The notes under the pieces were generated by a model. That model was not told where the DNA came from and did no database searches. It saw only the letters and a program-made list of their open reading frames with translations. Below, one piece after another: positions 1-8,512 of a stretch of DNA of 32,701 nt. A program made the position numbers and the translations under genes. Origin of the DNA: an uncultured Tepidamorphus sp. (GTDB taxonomy: Bacteria > Pseudomonadota > Alphaproteobacteria > Rhizobiales > Tepidamorphaceae); contig CAJQNW010000089.1 in NCBI GenBank assembly GCA_905479765.1, forward strand, positions 1-32,701, given 5' to 3'. The stretch's first letter is position 1, and each line of letters starts with the position of its first letter.

Positions 1-1028
1 GCGGCGACCTTGGCCTGGCTGTTGGCCGAGAAGCCCGACTTCGGCATGTCGCCCGCGATGCTAGAATCGCCGACCACGAAGATGTTCTCATCCGCCTTCG
101 AGCGCATCGAATAGGGATCGATCGGGCAGAAGCCCGAGTCGTCGGTGAGCTCGGCCTGGATGGCGATCGCGCCGGCCTTCTGGGCGGGAATCACATTGAC
201 CAGCGCGCCCGTGAAGGTATCGAAATCGGTCTCGACCGTGCCGGCGGCCGGATCGACGCCCTTGATGCCGCCGTGCACGTCGGGGCCGTACCACTCGACC
301 ATGCCGGGATAGTGGCTCTCCCAGCCCTCCTGGAACAGGCCCTGCTTGGAGAACTTCGGCTTCGGATCGATGATGATGACCTTGGAGTCCGAGAAACCCT
401 TCTCCTTCAGCACATGCGCGAACATTGAGGCGCGCTCGTAGGGGCCGGGCGGACAGCGGTAGGGATTTGGCGGCGTGACCATGACGATCTGCTGGCCGTT
501 CTCGATTGCATCGAGCCTGGATTTCAGCAGTTCGGTCTGCGGACCCGCCTTCCAGGCGTGCGGCATGACCTGGGCCGCATCCTCGGAATAGCCCGGCACG
601 GAATCCCAGATCAGGCTTATACCCGGCGACACCACCAGCCGGTCGTAGGCAATGCGGCTGCCGTCGGCCATGACGACTTCCCTGGCTTCCCGGTCGACGG
701 CCTCGGCCGTCTTGTTGACGATGGTGATCCCGTAGTTCGAGGCGAGCTTCTCGTAGTCGTGGTTGATCGACTCGAACGTGCGGTATCCGCCCAGATAGAG
801 GTTCGAGAAGAAGCAGGTCGTGTATTGCGGATTGGCCTCGATCAGGGTGACGTCGATGGCCCCTTTGGAATCCTTGGCGATGTAGCGGGCCGCCGTCGCG
901 CCGCCCGCCCCGCCGCCGATGACGACGACCTTCGGCCGCCCCTGGGAGCGAAGGTACGCCGGCATCGCAAGGCTCAGCCCGACGGCACCGGACAACATCA
1001 TGAAAGTGCGGCGTGTCTGTTTCGTCAT
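1..1028 (-). CDS. soxF: SoxF-type flavocytochrome c sulfide dehydrogenase flavoprotein subunit (C-terminus beyond the left edge)
   Basis: Minus-strand translation from ATG at 1028: MTKQTRRTFMMLSGAVGLSLAMPAYLRSQGRPKVVVIGGGAGGATAARYIAK... shows a Tat-like signal, a GGGAGG dinucleotide-binding motif, a TTCFFSNLYLGG Cys motif and ...ENIFVVGDSSIAGDMPKSGFSANSQAKVAA. Runs off position 1, so the ORF track lists only out-of-frame ORFs here. Confidence 0.9.
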   Translation of the reverse strand, partial: MTKQTRRTFMMLSGAVGLSLAMPAYLRSQGRPKVVVIGGGAGGATAARYIAKDSKGAIDVTLIEANPQYTTCFFSNLYLGGYRTFESINHDYEKLASNYGITIVNKTAEAVDREAREVVMADGSRIAYDRLVVSPGISLIWDSVPGYSEDAAQVMPHAWKAGPQTELLKSRLDAIENGQQIVMVTPPNPYRCPPGPYERASMFAHVLKEKGFSDSKVIIIDPKPKFSKQGLFQEGWESHYPGMVEWYGPDVHGGIKGVDPAAGTVETDFDTFTGALVNVIPAQKAGAIAIQAELTDDSGFCPIDPYSMRSKADENIFVVGDSSIAGDMPKSGFSANSQAKVA

Positions 1029-1057
1029 GGTTTCCTCCCTGAAATCCCCAGCTATGA

Positions 1058-1768
1058 TTATTGCGGAGACAGCTGCCCGAAATAGGCGGCCAGCGCCGCG
1101 ACTTCCTCGTTGCCGAGATTCGATGTGACCATCCGCATGACCTGGTGGCTGCGGACGTTGGTCTTGTATTCAAACAGCGCGCGCACGAAGGCGTCCTTCG
1201 GCCAGCCGACGATCGAGGGAATGCCGTCGGCGCGGCCGGACGGCTGGTGACAGGTGACGCATTCAGACGCGAGATACTCGCCGTAGGCCGGATCGCCCTC
1301 GATTGCGAGGACGGCGGCGCCGATTTCGGCGCGCGGCGCAGCGGCGGCGGACGGATCAGATGCCGGGTCGAGGGCGGCGGCCTGCTTCAGATAGGCGATC
1401 AGGTCGGCGCGATCGGCCGCATCCTCCATGCCGCGGAACGACATGCGGGTGCCGGGCACCATCTCCTGGGGCTTGGCGAGATAGGTATCGAGCGCGGTCT
1501 CGTCCCAGACAAGGCCCGCGTCGCCCTTGGCCCGCATGGCCGAGGAGTATTTGAAGCCTTCGAGACCGCCAGCGACGCGACCGAACAGCTTGTCGAGATG
1601 CGGGCCGACGCCGTTGCGGGCGCCGGCGCCGACCTGGTGGCAGGCCTTGCAGGACTTGAACAGCGCCTCGCCTTCAGCTGGGTCGGGCTCGGCAACAGCG
1701 GAACCGCAGGCCAGCGCGAATACGGTGGCGATTGTCGCGGTGATAGGGGCGCGGCCGTTCCGTTTCAG
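1058..1768 (-). CDS. soxE: SoxE-type diheme c-type cytochrome (likely CTG start)
   Basis: Frame of ORF 1058..1537 extends upstream to an in-frame TAG, giving (CTG)KRNGRAPITATIATVFALACGSAVAEPDPAEGEALFKSCKACHQVG... plus ECVTCHQ. Two CXXCH motifs and a signal peptide. GGGAGG lies 6 nt before CTG at 1768; no ATG/GTG/TTG in frame upstream of the first heme motif. Immediately upstream of soxF. Confidence 0.82.
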   Translation of the reverse strand: MKRNGRAPITATIATVFALACGSAVAEPDPAEGEALFKSCKACHQVGAGARNGVGPHLDKLFGRVAGGLEGFKYSSAMRAKGDAGLVWDETALDTYLAKPQEMVPGTRMSFRGMEDAADRADLIAYLKQAAALDPASDPSAAAAPRAEIGAAVLAIEGDPAYGEYLASECVTCHQPSGRADGIPSIVGWPKDAFVRALFEYKTNVRSHQVMRMVTSNLGNEEVAALAAYFGQLSPQ

Positions 1769-1838
1769 CGCGGTCCTCCCGTCGTTACCGTCCTTGCGGA
1801 GCTATGAGCCCCGCAAGGGCGGTTTTTCCCAATCTACG

Positions 1839-2282
1839 TTACGGTCGAACGATCGTGTAGCCGTCTTCGTCGAGCTCTATCAGCGAAACGACGCCGGCCG
1901 GAACCACCTCGACGCCGTCGAGAAGCGGGATGTCCTTCCCTTCCTTCTTGGCCATAGCCTGACGCGTGTTGTTGCACGCCTCGAAAGTGACGTTCGGCAT
2001 GCTCTGCGCGAAGGATTTCATTCGCTCGCTAACCGGCGAGGTATCGGAGCGCAGCATATGCAGGCCGGCGTTGAACGCGACGATCTTGATGTCGACCTCT
2101 TCGCCGGTCTCCGAATAGAGACGCGATACGTTGGCGGCGACATTGAGCACGGTATTCATCTTCTGCGGATCGTTGTCGCTGATCTGCAGAGCGAGTTTGT
2201 GGACGCCCTCTTCAGCCACCGAAGCGGTGGCCAGCACGAACAGTGCCGAAAGGGCCAGTGCCAACCTGGCAAATGCTTTCAT
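1839..2282 (-). CDS. Periplasmic DsrE-family protein
   Basis: MKAFARLALALSALFVLATASVAEEGVHKLALQISDNDPQKMNTVLNVAANVSRLYSETGEEVDIKIVAFNAGLHMLRSDTSPVSERMKSFAQSMPNVTFEACNNTRQAMAKKEGKDIPLLDGVEVVPAGVVSLIELDEDGYTIVRP; signal peptide plus DsrE-like fold pattern with a single Cys (FEACNNT). Confidence 0.8.
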   Translation of the reverse strand: MKAFARLALALSALFVLATASVAEEGVHKLALQISDNDPQKMNTVLNVAANVSRLYSETGEEVDIKIVAFNAGLHMLRSDTSPVSERMKSFAQSMPNVTFEACNNTRQAMAKKEGKDIPLLDGVEVVPAGVVSLIELDEDGYTIVRP

Positions 2283-2340
2283 CGTTTCCTCCTGCCCGGC
2301 ACGCCACCTTCGTTGAGGTGGCGGCCAATCTATCAATCAA

Positions 2341-2419
2341 GTTCGAACTTCGTTCGAACGGGCGCGCCAGGTTTCCTGGCGCCCTTTATATGGACGGGCC
2401 CTCTTTTCGCGGGGCCCGT
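2341..2419 (-). repeat. Cluster of palindromes/hairpins between soxD and the DsrE-like gene
   Basis: GTTCGAAC-TTC-GTTCGAAC (2341-2359); GGGCGCGCCAGG-TTT-CCTGGCGCCC (2360-2384); ACGGGCCC-N10-GGGCCCGT (2394-2419). Confidence 0.7.
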
Positions 2420-2433
2420 TCCGAAGTCCGGTG

Positions 2434-3549
2434 TCAGTCGACCCCGCCGGCGCCGGCTGCTTCGTCGTCGTCGACGGATCCCGGCGTCACGTCGAGAATG
2501 CGCGCGCGCATGACCACCGTCACCGGATCGGGCTTGCAGTCCGTCATGCAGGGCTCGCCCTTGTCGGCGTAGTGCGGCTCCTCGAGCCGGTTGTCGTCGA
2601 TGAAGGCTTCCTCGTTCGGCAACCTGATCTCGGTGAAGTTGTCCTTCGACAGTTCGAAGTCCTCCTCCGTCACGACGTCGTTCAGATAGAGAACATACGC
2701 CGTCAAAGCATAAACGTCATCGTCGGACAGCGATCGGGCGTTGCCGAACGGCATGGCGCGGCGCACGTAGTCGTAGACAGTGGAGAGATAGGGCCAGTAG
2801 GAGCCGACGGTCTTCTCCGGCCGCTCGCGGGTCAGTGTGTCCTGTCCGCCGGCGAGCACCGGCCAGCGGCCGACGCCTTCGCCGAAATCGCCGTGGCAGA
2901 CCGCGCACTGTTCGGTGAAGATCATCTCACCATCGGCGACGGTGCCGCGACCATCGGGAAGGCCCGCCCCGTCCGGGCGCACGTCGATGTCCCAGGCGGC
3001 GACCTCCTCGGCCGTGGCGACGCGACCGAGGCCGTGGACACCGCCCTCGCGGGTCGAAGACCCGGCGGTCGCCGGCGCCGCGCTTTCCTCGGCGGCGGAC
3101 GCCATTTTGGCCTCAGGCTCCTCGGCAGGCGCCGCATCGGCTGCCGTATCCGCCGGCGCGTCCTTTGAGAACGTCGCGAGGTAGGCCAGGACATTGGCGA
3201 CGTCGTCGTCCTTCTTCAGGCCGGCAAAGGCCATCTTGTTCTTCGGAACGAAGCCGCGCGGATCAGCGAGGTATTCCGAGATCGTCCCGGTGGTCCAGAC
3301 AAGCCCCTCCTCGCCGGCCTTCGCCATCGCCTTGGAGTACTTGTAGTCGTCGAGACCGCCGGCGGTGCGGCCGAACACGTCGTTCAGCTCCGGGCCGACC
3401 TTGTTCCTGGCGTTCTCGCCGACCGCATGGCAGGCGGCGCACTTCTTGAAGACCTTGGCGCCCTTGTCCGCATCGCCGGCGGCGAAGGCCGGGCCCGCCA
3501 GTAGTACCAGGGTGCCGGCCGCCAGGAGCGCTTTAAGAGACTTCGACAT
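2434..3549 (-). CDS. soxD: SoxD, diheme cytochrome c subunit of sulfane dehydrogenase SoxCD
   Basis: MSKSLKALLAAGTLVLLAGPAFAAGDADKGAKVFKKCAACHAVG...EQCAVCHGDFGEGVGRWPVLAGG...; two CXXCH, Ala/Pro/Glu-rich linker; start overlaps the 3' end of soxC. Confidence 0.92.
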   Translation of the reverse strand: MSKSLKALLAAGTLVLLAGPAFAAGDADKGAKVFKKCAACHAVGENARNKVGPELNDVFGRTAGGLDDYKYSKAMAKAGEEGLVWTTGTISEYLADPRGFVPKNKMAFAGLKKDDDVANVLAYLATFSKDAPADTAADAAPAEEPEAKMASAAEESAAPATAGSSTREGGVHGLGRVATAEEVAAWDIDVRPDGAGLPDGRGTVADGEMIFTEQCAVCHGDFGEGVGRWPVLAGGQDTLTRERPEKTVGSYWPYLSTVYDYVRRAMPFGNARSLSDDDVYALTAYVLYLNDVVTEEDFELSKDNFTEIRLPNEEAFIDDNRLEEPHYADKGEPCMTDCKPDPVTVVMRARILDVTPGSVDDDEAAGAGGVD

Positions 3550-4792
3550 TTTCGACCGCCCCGTCCGCTTTGACATGCCAGGTCTGGATGCCGTTGTTGT
3601 GGTAAATCGAGTTTTCGCCGCGCGCGAGACGCAATTCGTTCTTGGTGGGCTGTACGAAGCCGGCCTCGTCGATGGCGCGGGACTGCAGGAGCAGGTCCGA
3701 GCCGTCCCAGTCGATATCGAGATAGAAGCGATGCAGCGCCTTGGGCAGGCTCGGCCCGTCGATGCGCGCGGTCTTCCAGTTGCGGCCGCCGTCGGTGGTG
3801 ACGTCGACGCGCTTGATGCGGCCCTTGCCCGACCAGGCAAGCCCGGAGATGACCAGCGGTCCCTTGCCGTGGGTGACCGGTGCCTGCGGGCTCGGGCTGG
3901 TGATCACGGACTTGACGTCCATCACCCAGGTGAAGCGGCGCGCCTTGCCGTTGGCGAGCAGGTCGGTGTACTTCGCGGTTTCCTCGCGCTGGTGCCAGGG
4001 CATATCGCCGACTTCGAGACGGCGCAGCCACTTCACCCACATGTTGCCTTCCCAGCCCGGGACGACCAGACGGAGCGGATAGCCCTGTTCGGGGCGTAGC
4101 GCCTCGCCGTTCATCTTGAAGGCGACGAGGCAATCGTCGAGCGCCTTATCCAGCGGGATGGACCGGGTCATGGCGGATGAGTCCGCGCCCTCGGGCATGA
4201 CCCATTTGGCGTTGGTCTTGATGCCGGCTTCCTGAAGGATCGTCTTCAGCGGCACGCCGGTGTACATGACGCAGTGGACCATGCCGTGCGTGTACTGGCA
4301 GCCGTTGAGCTGCGAGCCGCGCCATTCCATGCCGGAATTCGCGGCGCACTCCAGGAAGTAGATGCGATTCTCGCGGGGAAACCGCTTCAGGTCCTCCATG
4401 GTGAAGACCAGCGGCGTATCGACCAGACCGTTGATCATCAGCCGCTGCTGGGCGGGATCGATTTCGGCGATGCCGGCGTGATGGCGCTCGAAGCACAGGC
4501 CGTTCGGCGTGATGATGCCGTCGAGATCCTGCAGGGGCGTGAAGTTGACCGAGCTTTCGGTCGACGCCGTCAGCCACTCCACGTCGCGGCGCACAACGTT
4601 GGCTTCGAATTCGGAGGGGATGCCGTAGGGCCGCGACTGCACGCCCTCGCCAAGGTAGCGGTTCCAGTCCTGGATCTCGGTAATAGCCGGTTCGCTCCCG
4701 GCGCCGATTGCGCGCGTCGCGAGCGCCGCGCCACCGGCGGCCAGGCCGGCTGTCAAAAGCCGGCGGCGGTCAAGTCGTGCCGAATCGCCCAT
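3533..4792 (-). CDS. soxC: SoxC, sulfane dehydrogenase molybdopterin subunit (sulfite oxidase family)
   Basis: MGDSARLDRRRLLTAGLAAGG... Tat-like signal; FERHHAG, YFLECAANSGMEWRG, YPLRLVVPGWEGNMWVKWLRRLEV motifs of the sulfite oxidase family. Confidence 0.95.
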   Translation of the reverse strand: MGDSARLDRRRLLTAGLAAGGAALATRAIGAGSEPAITEIQDWNRYLGEGVQSRPYGIPSEFEANVVRRDVEWLTASTESSVNFTPLQDLDGIITPNGLCFERHHAGIAEIDPAQQRLMINGLVDTPLVFTMEDLKRFPRENRIYFLECAANSGMEWRGSQLNGCQYTHGMVHCVMYTGVPLKTILQEAGIKTNAKWVMPEGADSSAMTRSIPLDKALDDCLVAFKMNGEALRPEQGYPLRLVVPGWEGNMWVKWLRRLEVGDMPWHQREETAKYTDLLANGKARRFTWVMDVKSVITSPSPQAPVTHGKGPLVISGLAWSGKGRIKRVDVTTDGGRNWKTARIDGPSLPKALHRFYLDIDWDGSDLLLQSRAIDEAGFVQPTKNELRLARGENSIYHNNGIQTWHVKADGAVENVEVS

Positions 4793-4827
4793 TCGTTTCT
4801 CCTGGTATCCTTCGGTCGTGGGCCCGA

Positions 4828-4857
4828 TTTATATATTCAGTTTTTTGCATATATAAA
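4828..4857. promoter_or_regulatory. 30-bp AT-rich inverted repeat between soxB and soxC
   Basis: TTTATATATTC-AGTTTTTT-GCATATATAAA; 11-bp arms with a single mismatch. Confidence 0.6.
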
Positions 4858-4917
4858 CGTTTGGACCGCCCGACACAATTCCCGAATATGCCGCCGAAAA
4901 CCGGCGGGCTGCCGCGC

Positions 4918-6609
4918 TCAGGCGTTGACGCGGACGGACCGGTTTTCCTCGAGCGTCACGACCGGGTTCTTCGCCAGCCACGCCTCGACGACATCCCAGA
5001 TCGCCGGTCCCTCGGTATCCTCGTTGACGGAAGCCCAGCCGGATACCGTGTAGTCCCTGCCCGGCTCGATCGCCTCGCCGGTCTTGAACAGCGTCATGTC
5101 GGAGATGCGCGAGCCCATGCTGGCATTCGGATCGATCGCGTAGCCCATGCCGCCGACGCGGACCATGTCGCCGCCCTGCTGGTAGTAGGGATCGGGATTG
5201 AACAGGTTGTCGCCGACGTCCTCGAGGATGTCCTTGAGCATCTGCCCGGACATGGTTGAGCGGTAGGCCGCCGGATAGGTCATGGCGCAGGCGTTGTGCA
5301 GGTCCTCGACCGTGATCGCGTCGCCCGGCAGCAGCGAGGTGCCCCACCTGAATCCCGGCGACAGGGCGATGTCGGCCTCGCGTTCCTCCAGCAGCGCCTG
5401 GCAGATCAGGTCGTCGAAGGTGCCGTTGAAATTGCCGCGCCGGAACAAGAGCGTATCGGTGGTGGCGAGCTCGCGGGCGAGCTCGGCTTCATACGGCGCG
5501 CGCACCTTGTCGATCAGCGCAGCCATCTCGGCATCCGGCGTGATGACGTCGGAGAAGACCGGGATCAGGCGGTAGCCAAACCCCTGAACGGCACCGTCGC
5601 GCACATCGAGATCGACCCGCGAGACGAACTTGCCGTTCGAGCCCGAGGCGATCAGGAGCGTGTCGTTGACGATTACCGGCTCCGGCAGTGCGTCGTGGGT
5701 GTGGGCGGTGAGGATCACGTCGATGCCGTCGACGCGGGAGGCAAGCTTGCGGTCGACGTCGAAACCGTTGTGCGAGAGCAGCACCACCACGTCGGCGCCG
5801 CCGGCGCGGGCCTCCTCGACGTGGGTCGCAATGTCTTCCTCGCGGATGCCGAACGACCAGCCGGGAATCATCCAGCGCGGATTGGCGATCGGCGTATAGG
5901 GAAAGGCCTGGCCGATGACGGCGATCTTCACGCCGCCGCGCTCGAAGGTCTTCATCGCCTCGAAGGCCGGCTCTTCCCATTCGGCGTCGTAGATGTTGGA
6001 GCCGAGGAAGGCGAAGGGCAGGCTCTCGACCAGCTCGTTGACGCGGTCGGTGCCGTAGGTGAACTCCCAGTGGCCGGTCATGGCGTCGGGCCGAAGCGCG
6101 TTCATGACCTCGACCATGTCGGCGCCGAGCGTCTTGTTGGCCGTATAGCTGCCCTGCCAGGTGTCGCCGCCGTCGAGCAGCAGCATGTTGTCGCCGCGCT
6201 CGGCGCGGATGCGCTTGATGATGGTGGCGACCCGGTCCATGCCGCCCATGCGGCCGTAGGTGCGCGCCAGCGCCGTGAAGTCGTCGGAGGTGAGCGCGTA
6301 GGCCTCCGGGGATCCCGGCTCGATGTCGTAGAGCGTCAGGAAATCCTTGCCCGTCACATGCGGCGGCAGGCCGGCGACCTCGCCGACGCCGAGGTTGATC
6401 GAGGGCTCGCGGAAATAGACCGGCTTGAGCTGGGCGTGGATGTCGGTGATGTGGACCAGCGTGACGTTGCCGACGGGCTGCATCTCCAGCAGCGCATCCT
6501 CGCTCAGCCGCTGCTGGGCGAAGGCGCGGGTCCAGCGGCCGGCGGTACCGGGGCCCATGATCGCGCCGGTCGCGACCGCCGCCATCAGAAATTCGCGTCG
6601 CGAAATCAT
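4918..6609 (-). CDS. soxB: SoxB thiosulfohydrolase (dimanganese 5'-nucleotidase family)
   Basis: MISRREFLMAAVATGAIMG... Tat signal; THITDIHAQLKP-type motif (VHITDIHAQL), LLLDGGDTWQGS, GHWEFTYG, LLSHNGFDVD, LTAHTHDALP. Confidence 0.96.
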   Translation of the reverse strand: MISRREFLMAAVATGAIMGPGTAGRWTRAFAQQRLSEDALLEMQPVGNVTLVHITDIHAQLKPVYFREPSINLGVGEVAGLPPHVTGKDFLTLYDIEPGSPEAYALTSDDFTALARTYGRMGGMDRVATIIKRIRAERGDNMLLLDGGDTWQGSYTANKTLGADMVEVMNALRPDAMTGHWEFTYGTDRVNELVESLPFAFLGSNIYDAEWEEPAFEAMKTFERGGVKIAVIGQAFPYTPIANPRWMIPGWSFGIREEDIATHVEEARAGGADVVVLLSHNGFDVDRKLASRVDGIDVILTAHTHDALPEPVIVNDTLLIASGSNGKFVSRVDLDVRDGAVQGFGYRLIPVFSDVITPDAEMAALIDKVRAPYEAELARELATTDTLLFRRGNFNGTFDDLICQALLEEREADIALSPGFRWGTSLLPGDAITVEDLHNACAMTYPAAYRSTMSGQMLKDILEDVGDNLFNPDPYYQQGGDMVRVGGMGYAIDPNASMGSRISDMTLFKTGEAIEPGRDYTVSGWASVNEDTEGPAIWDVVEAWLAKNPVVTLEENRSVRVNA

Positions 6610-6774
6610 CGCTGTCTCCAGGCTCTTCGGCAACATTCAGCCGTGCGAGCAGACGACAGGTCGCCCGCTCCGGCTCGCACCATCGTGGTTATTGCCCGGC
6701 GCATCTCCGCCGGTCGAGTTGGCCCGGCGGAGCAAAGGCCCCGCCGCGCATGTGTGTTCTTTGCGGCCGCGCCT

Positions 6775-7635
6775 TTACTGGCGGACCGCCGGCGTCTCGA
6801 CGGACAGGCCCGTGCCGCGCCATGTCACGTAGACTTCCAGCGCCATCAGATCGTCGGAGAAGGCGGCCGGATAGGTGGCGCGGGTGTCGCGGATGCAGCC
6901 GCGGAAGCGGTTGTGCAGCGACACCATGTTGGACTGCTTCAGCCGGTAGGTCGGAAAGCCGTTGACGTTGCCCTGGCTGAGGTGGTCGGCGCGGATGTAG
7001 TTGCCGTTGTTGTCCTCGTGGCAAGTGGCGCACGACATGTTCAGCTGGCCGGTGCGCGTGTAGTAGCGCTCCTTGCCCTGTTCCCACCAGGCCTTCATGT
7101 CGCCGGCTTCGAGGTCGACCTTGACCGGCATGCCGAAGGACTGATGCTTGACGAAGGTCACCAGCGCCTTCTGGTCGGCGGCGTCGAACTTGTAGGGCTC
7201 GGCCTGCATCTTCTCGACGCGGTGATCGTTGATGAACAGTTCCAGGTTATAGGGCTTGCCCGCCGCCGCGTTCCACTTGGGATACTCGGCGCCGACGCCG
7301 CGCATCGACTCGGCTGCGTTGTCGTGACACGAGGCGCAGGACTTGCCCGCCGCGCCGTCGACGGTGTTCCAGATCTCCTCGCCGCGCTCGACATAGAGCA
7401 TGCCCGGATTGGCGAAGGAATCGGCCTCCACTTCGCGCGTCTCGTCGGTGCGGTAGTGCCAGCCCGAGATGACCTCGTCGAACGGCACGCCTTCGACCGC
7501 CTTCGCCCGGGTGGTTATTTCCGTCTCGCCGTCGATGACGAGCGTGTCGTCGACCGGATCCGATTGCGCGGGACCGAACGCCATACCGGCCGTCAGTCCC
7601 AACGCGGCCGCTAGGCCCAGCTTCCTGATATCCAA
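6775..7635 (-). CDS. soxA: SoxA, diheme cytochrome c subunit of SoxXA (probable TTG start; ATG alternative at 7671)
   Basis: Signal peptide DIRKLGLAAALGLTAGMAFG; CASCH and CATCH heme motifs; GCIRDTRA (active-site Cys). An AGGAGGAG tract lies between the annotated ATG (7671) and TTG 7635, favouring TTG. Confidence 0.9.
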   Translation of the reverse strand: MDIRKLGLAAALGLTAGMAFGPAQSDPVDDTLVIDGETEITTRAKAVEGVPFDEVISGWHYRTDETREVEADSFANPGMLYVERGEEIWNTVDGAAGKSCASCHDNAAESMRGVGAEYPKWNAAAGKPYNLELFINDHRVEKMQAEPYKFDAADQKALVTFVKHQSFGMPVKVDLEAGDMKAWWEQGKERYYTRTGQLNMSCATCHEDNNGNYIRADHLSQGNVNGFPTYRLKQSNMVSLHNRFRGCIRDTRATYPAAFSDDLMALEVYVTWRGTGLSVETPAVRQ

Positions 7636-7684
7636 AGGGCTTCTCCTCCTACACTGTGCCGGCGGGTGCATTGCCCGCCAGTCG

Positions 7685-8011
7685 TCAGTTCACCTCGATT
7701 TCGGATTCGCTCGTGTAGACGCTGCCGTCGTCGTCGACCCAGGTGAAGACGAACGTGCCGCTTTCATCGACCTTCGCGTTGAACTCGAAGTAGGGGTTCG
7801 CCGCGACCGCGGGATCGAGATCGCAGGAGAACACCTCCTTGTCGTTGAAGGTGCAGGTGAACTTGTTGATGATCTTTCGCGGAATGACGTTCCCTTCCTT
7901 GTCCTTCCGCTGCCCCGATTCCATCTCGTGGCTGATCAGCGTCTTGATCGTCACCACATCGCCCTTCGATGCGGTCTTCGGAACTTTGACGCGCGGTTTT
8001 GGCTCTGCCAT
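7685..8011 (-). CDS. soxZ: SoxZ, thiosulfate carrier complex subunit
   Basis: MAEPKPRVKVPKTASKGDVVTIKTLISHEMESGQRKDKEGNVIPRKIINKFTCTFNDKEVFSCDLDPAVAANPYFEF... typical SoxZ. Confidence 0.95.
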   Translation of the reverse strand: MAEPKPRVKVPKTASKGDVVTIKTLISHEMESGQRKDKEGNVIPRKIINKFTCTFNDKEVFSCDLDPAVAANPYFEFNAKVDESGTFVFTWVDDDGSVYTSESEIEVN

Positions 8012-8033
8012 CGGTACTATCCTCGTTTGTCGA

Positions 8034-8489
8034 TCAGCCGCCGCAGCCGCCGATCGTGACCTTGACTTCTTTTTTGTCCATGAAGACCGAGCCGTCGCTC
8101 ATCTTGGCGACCGCGATCACGTTCTGGGTCTTCGCCAGCCGCATGCGGGTCGTCGCCTCGGCCGCGCCGCTCATCGGCGTGAAGTGCAGCGTGGCGACAT
8201 CCGGGTTCGGATTGCCCTCGGCCAGAATCAGCACCGAAGCGACATAGTCGTCGTCGGTCATCGGGCTCTCCACCGAGACCGATATCGGCACGGTGTTGCC
8301 GTTCTCGGCGATCTCGGGCGCGTCCAGGGTGATGCGGCCGCTCGCCGGCGTCGCGCCCCCGGTGAACTCCATCACCGCCTTTTCGGTATCTTCCAGACCG
8401 GCCCAGGCCGAGCCCGCACGCCCGCCGGCAACGGCGAAGACGGCGGCACCGGCACCCAGTGCTAGCGCATCACGTCGTGTCAGTTTCAT
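8034..8489 (-). CDS. soxY: SoxY, sulfur-carrier protein with C-terminal GGCGG
   Basis: MKLTRRDALALGAGAAVFAVAGG... Tat signal, ends VTIGGCGG*, the SoxY swinging-arm Cys motif. Confidence 0.96.
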   Translation of the reverse strand: MKLTRRDALALGAGAAVFAVAGGRAGSAWAGLEDTEKAVMEFTGGATPASGRITLDAPEIAENGNTVPISVSVESPMTDDDYVASVLILAEGNPNPDVATLHFTPMSGAAEATTRMRLAKTQNVIAVAKMSDGSVFMDKKEVKVTIGGCGG

Positions 8490-8512
8490 GCCATTCTCCA
8501 TGAGTGTCCGCG

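Noticed and set aside
88-1173. 361-aa minus ORF at the left edge
   Set aside because: Arg/His/Gly-rich frame-shifted translation overlapping the real soxF and soxE frames.
5296-7614. 772-aa plus-strand ORF antisense to soxB/soxA
   Set aside because: Low-complexity, Arg/Gly/Val-rich translation typical of a shadow ORF in GC-rich DNA; the opposite strand encodes clear SoxB and SoxA.
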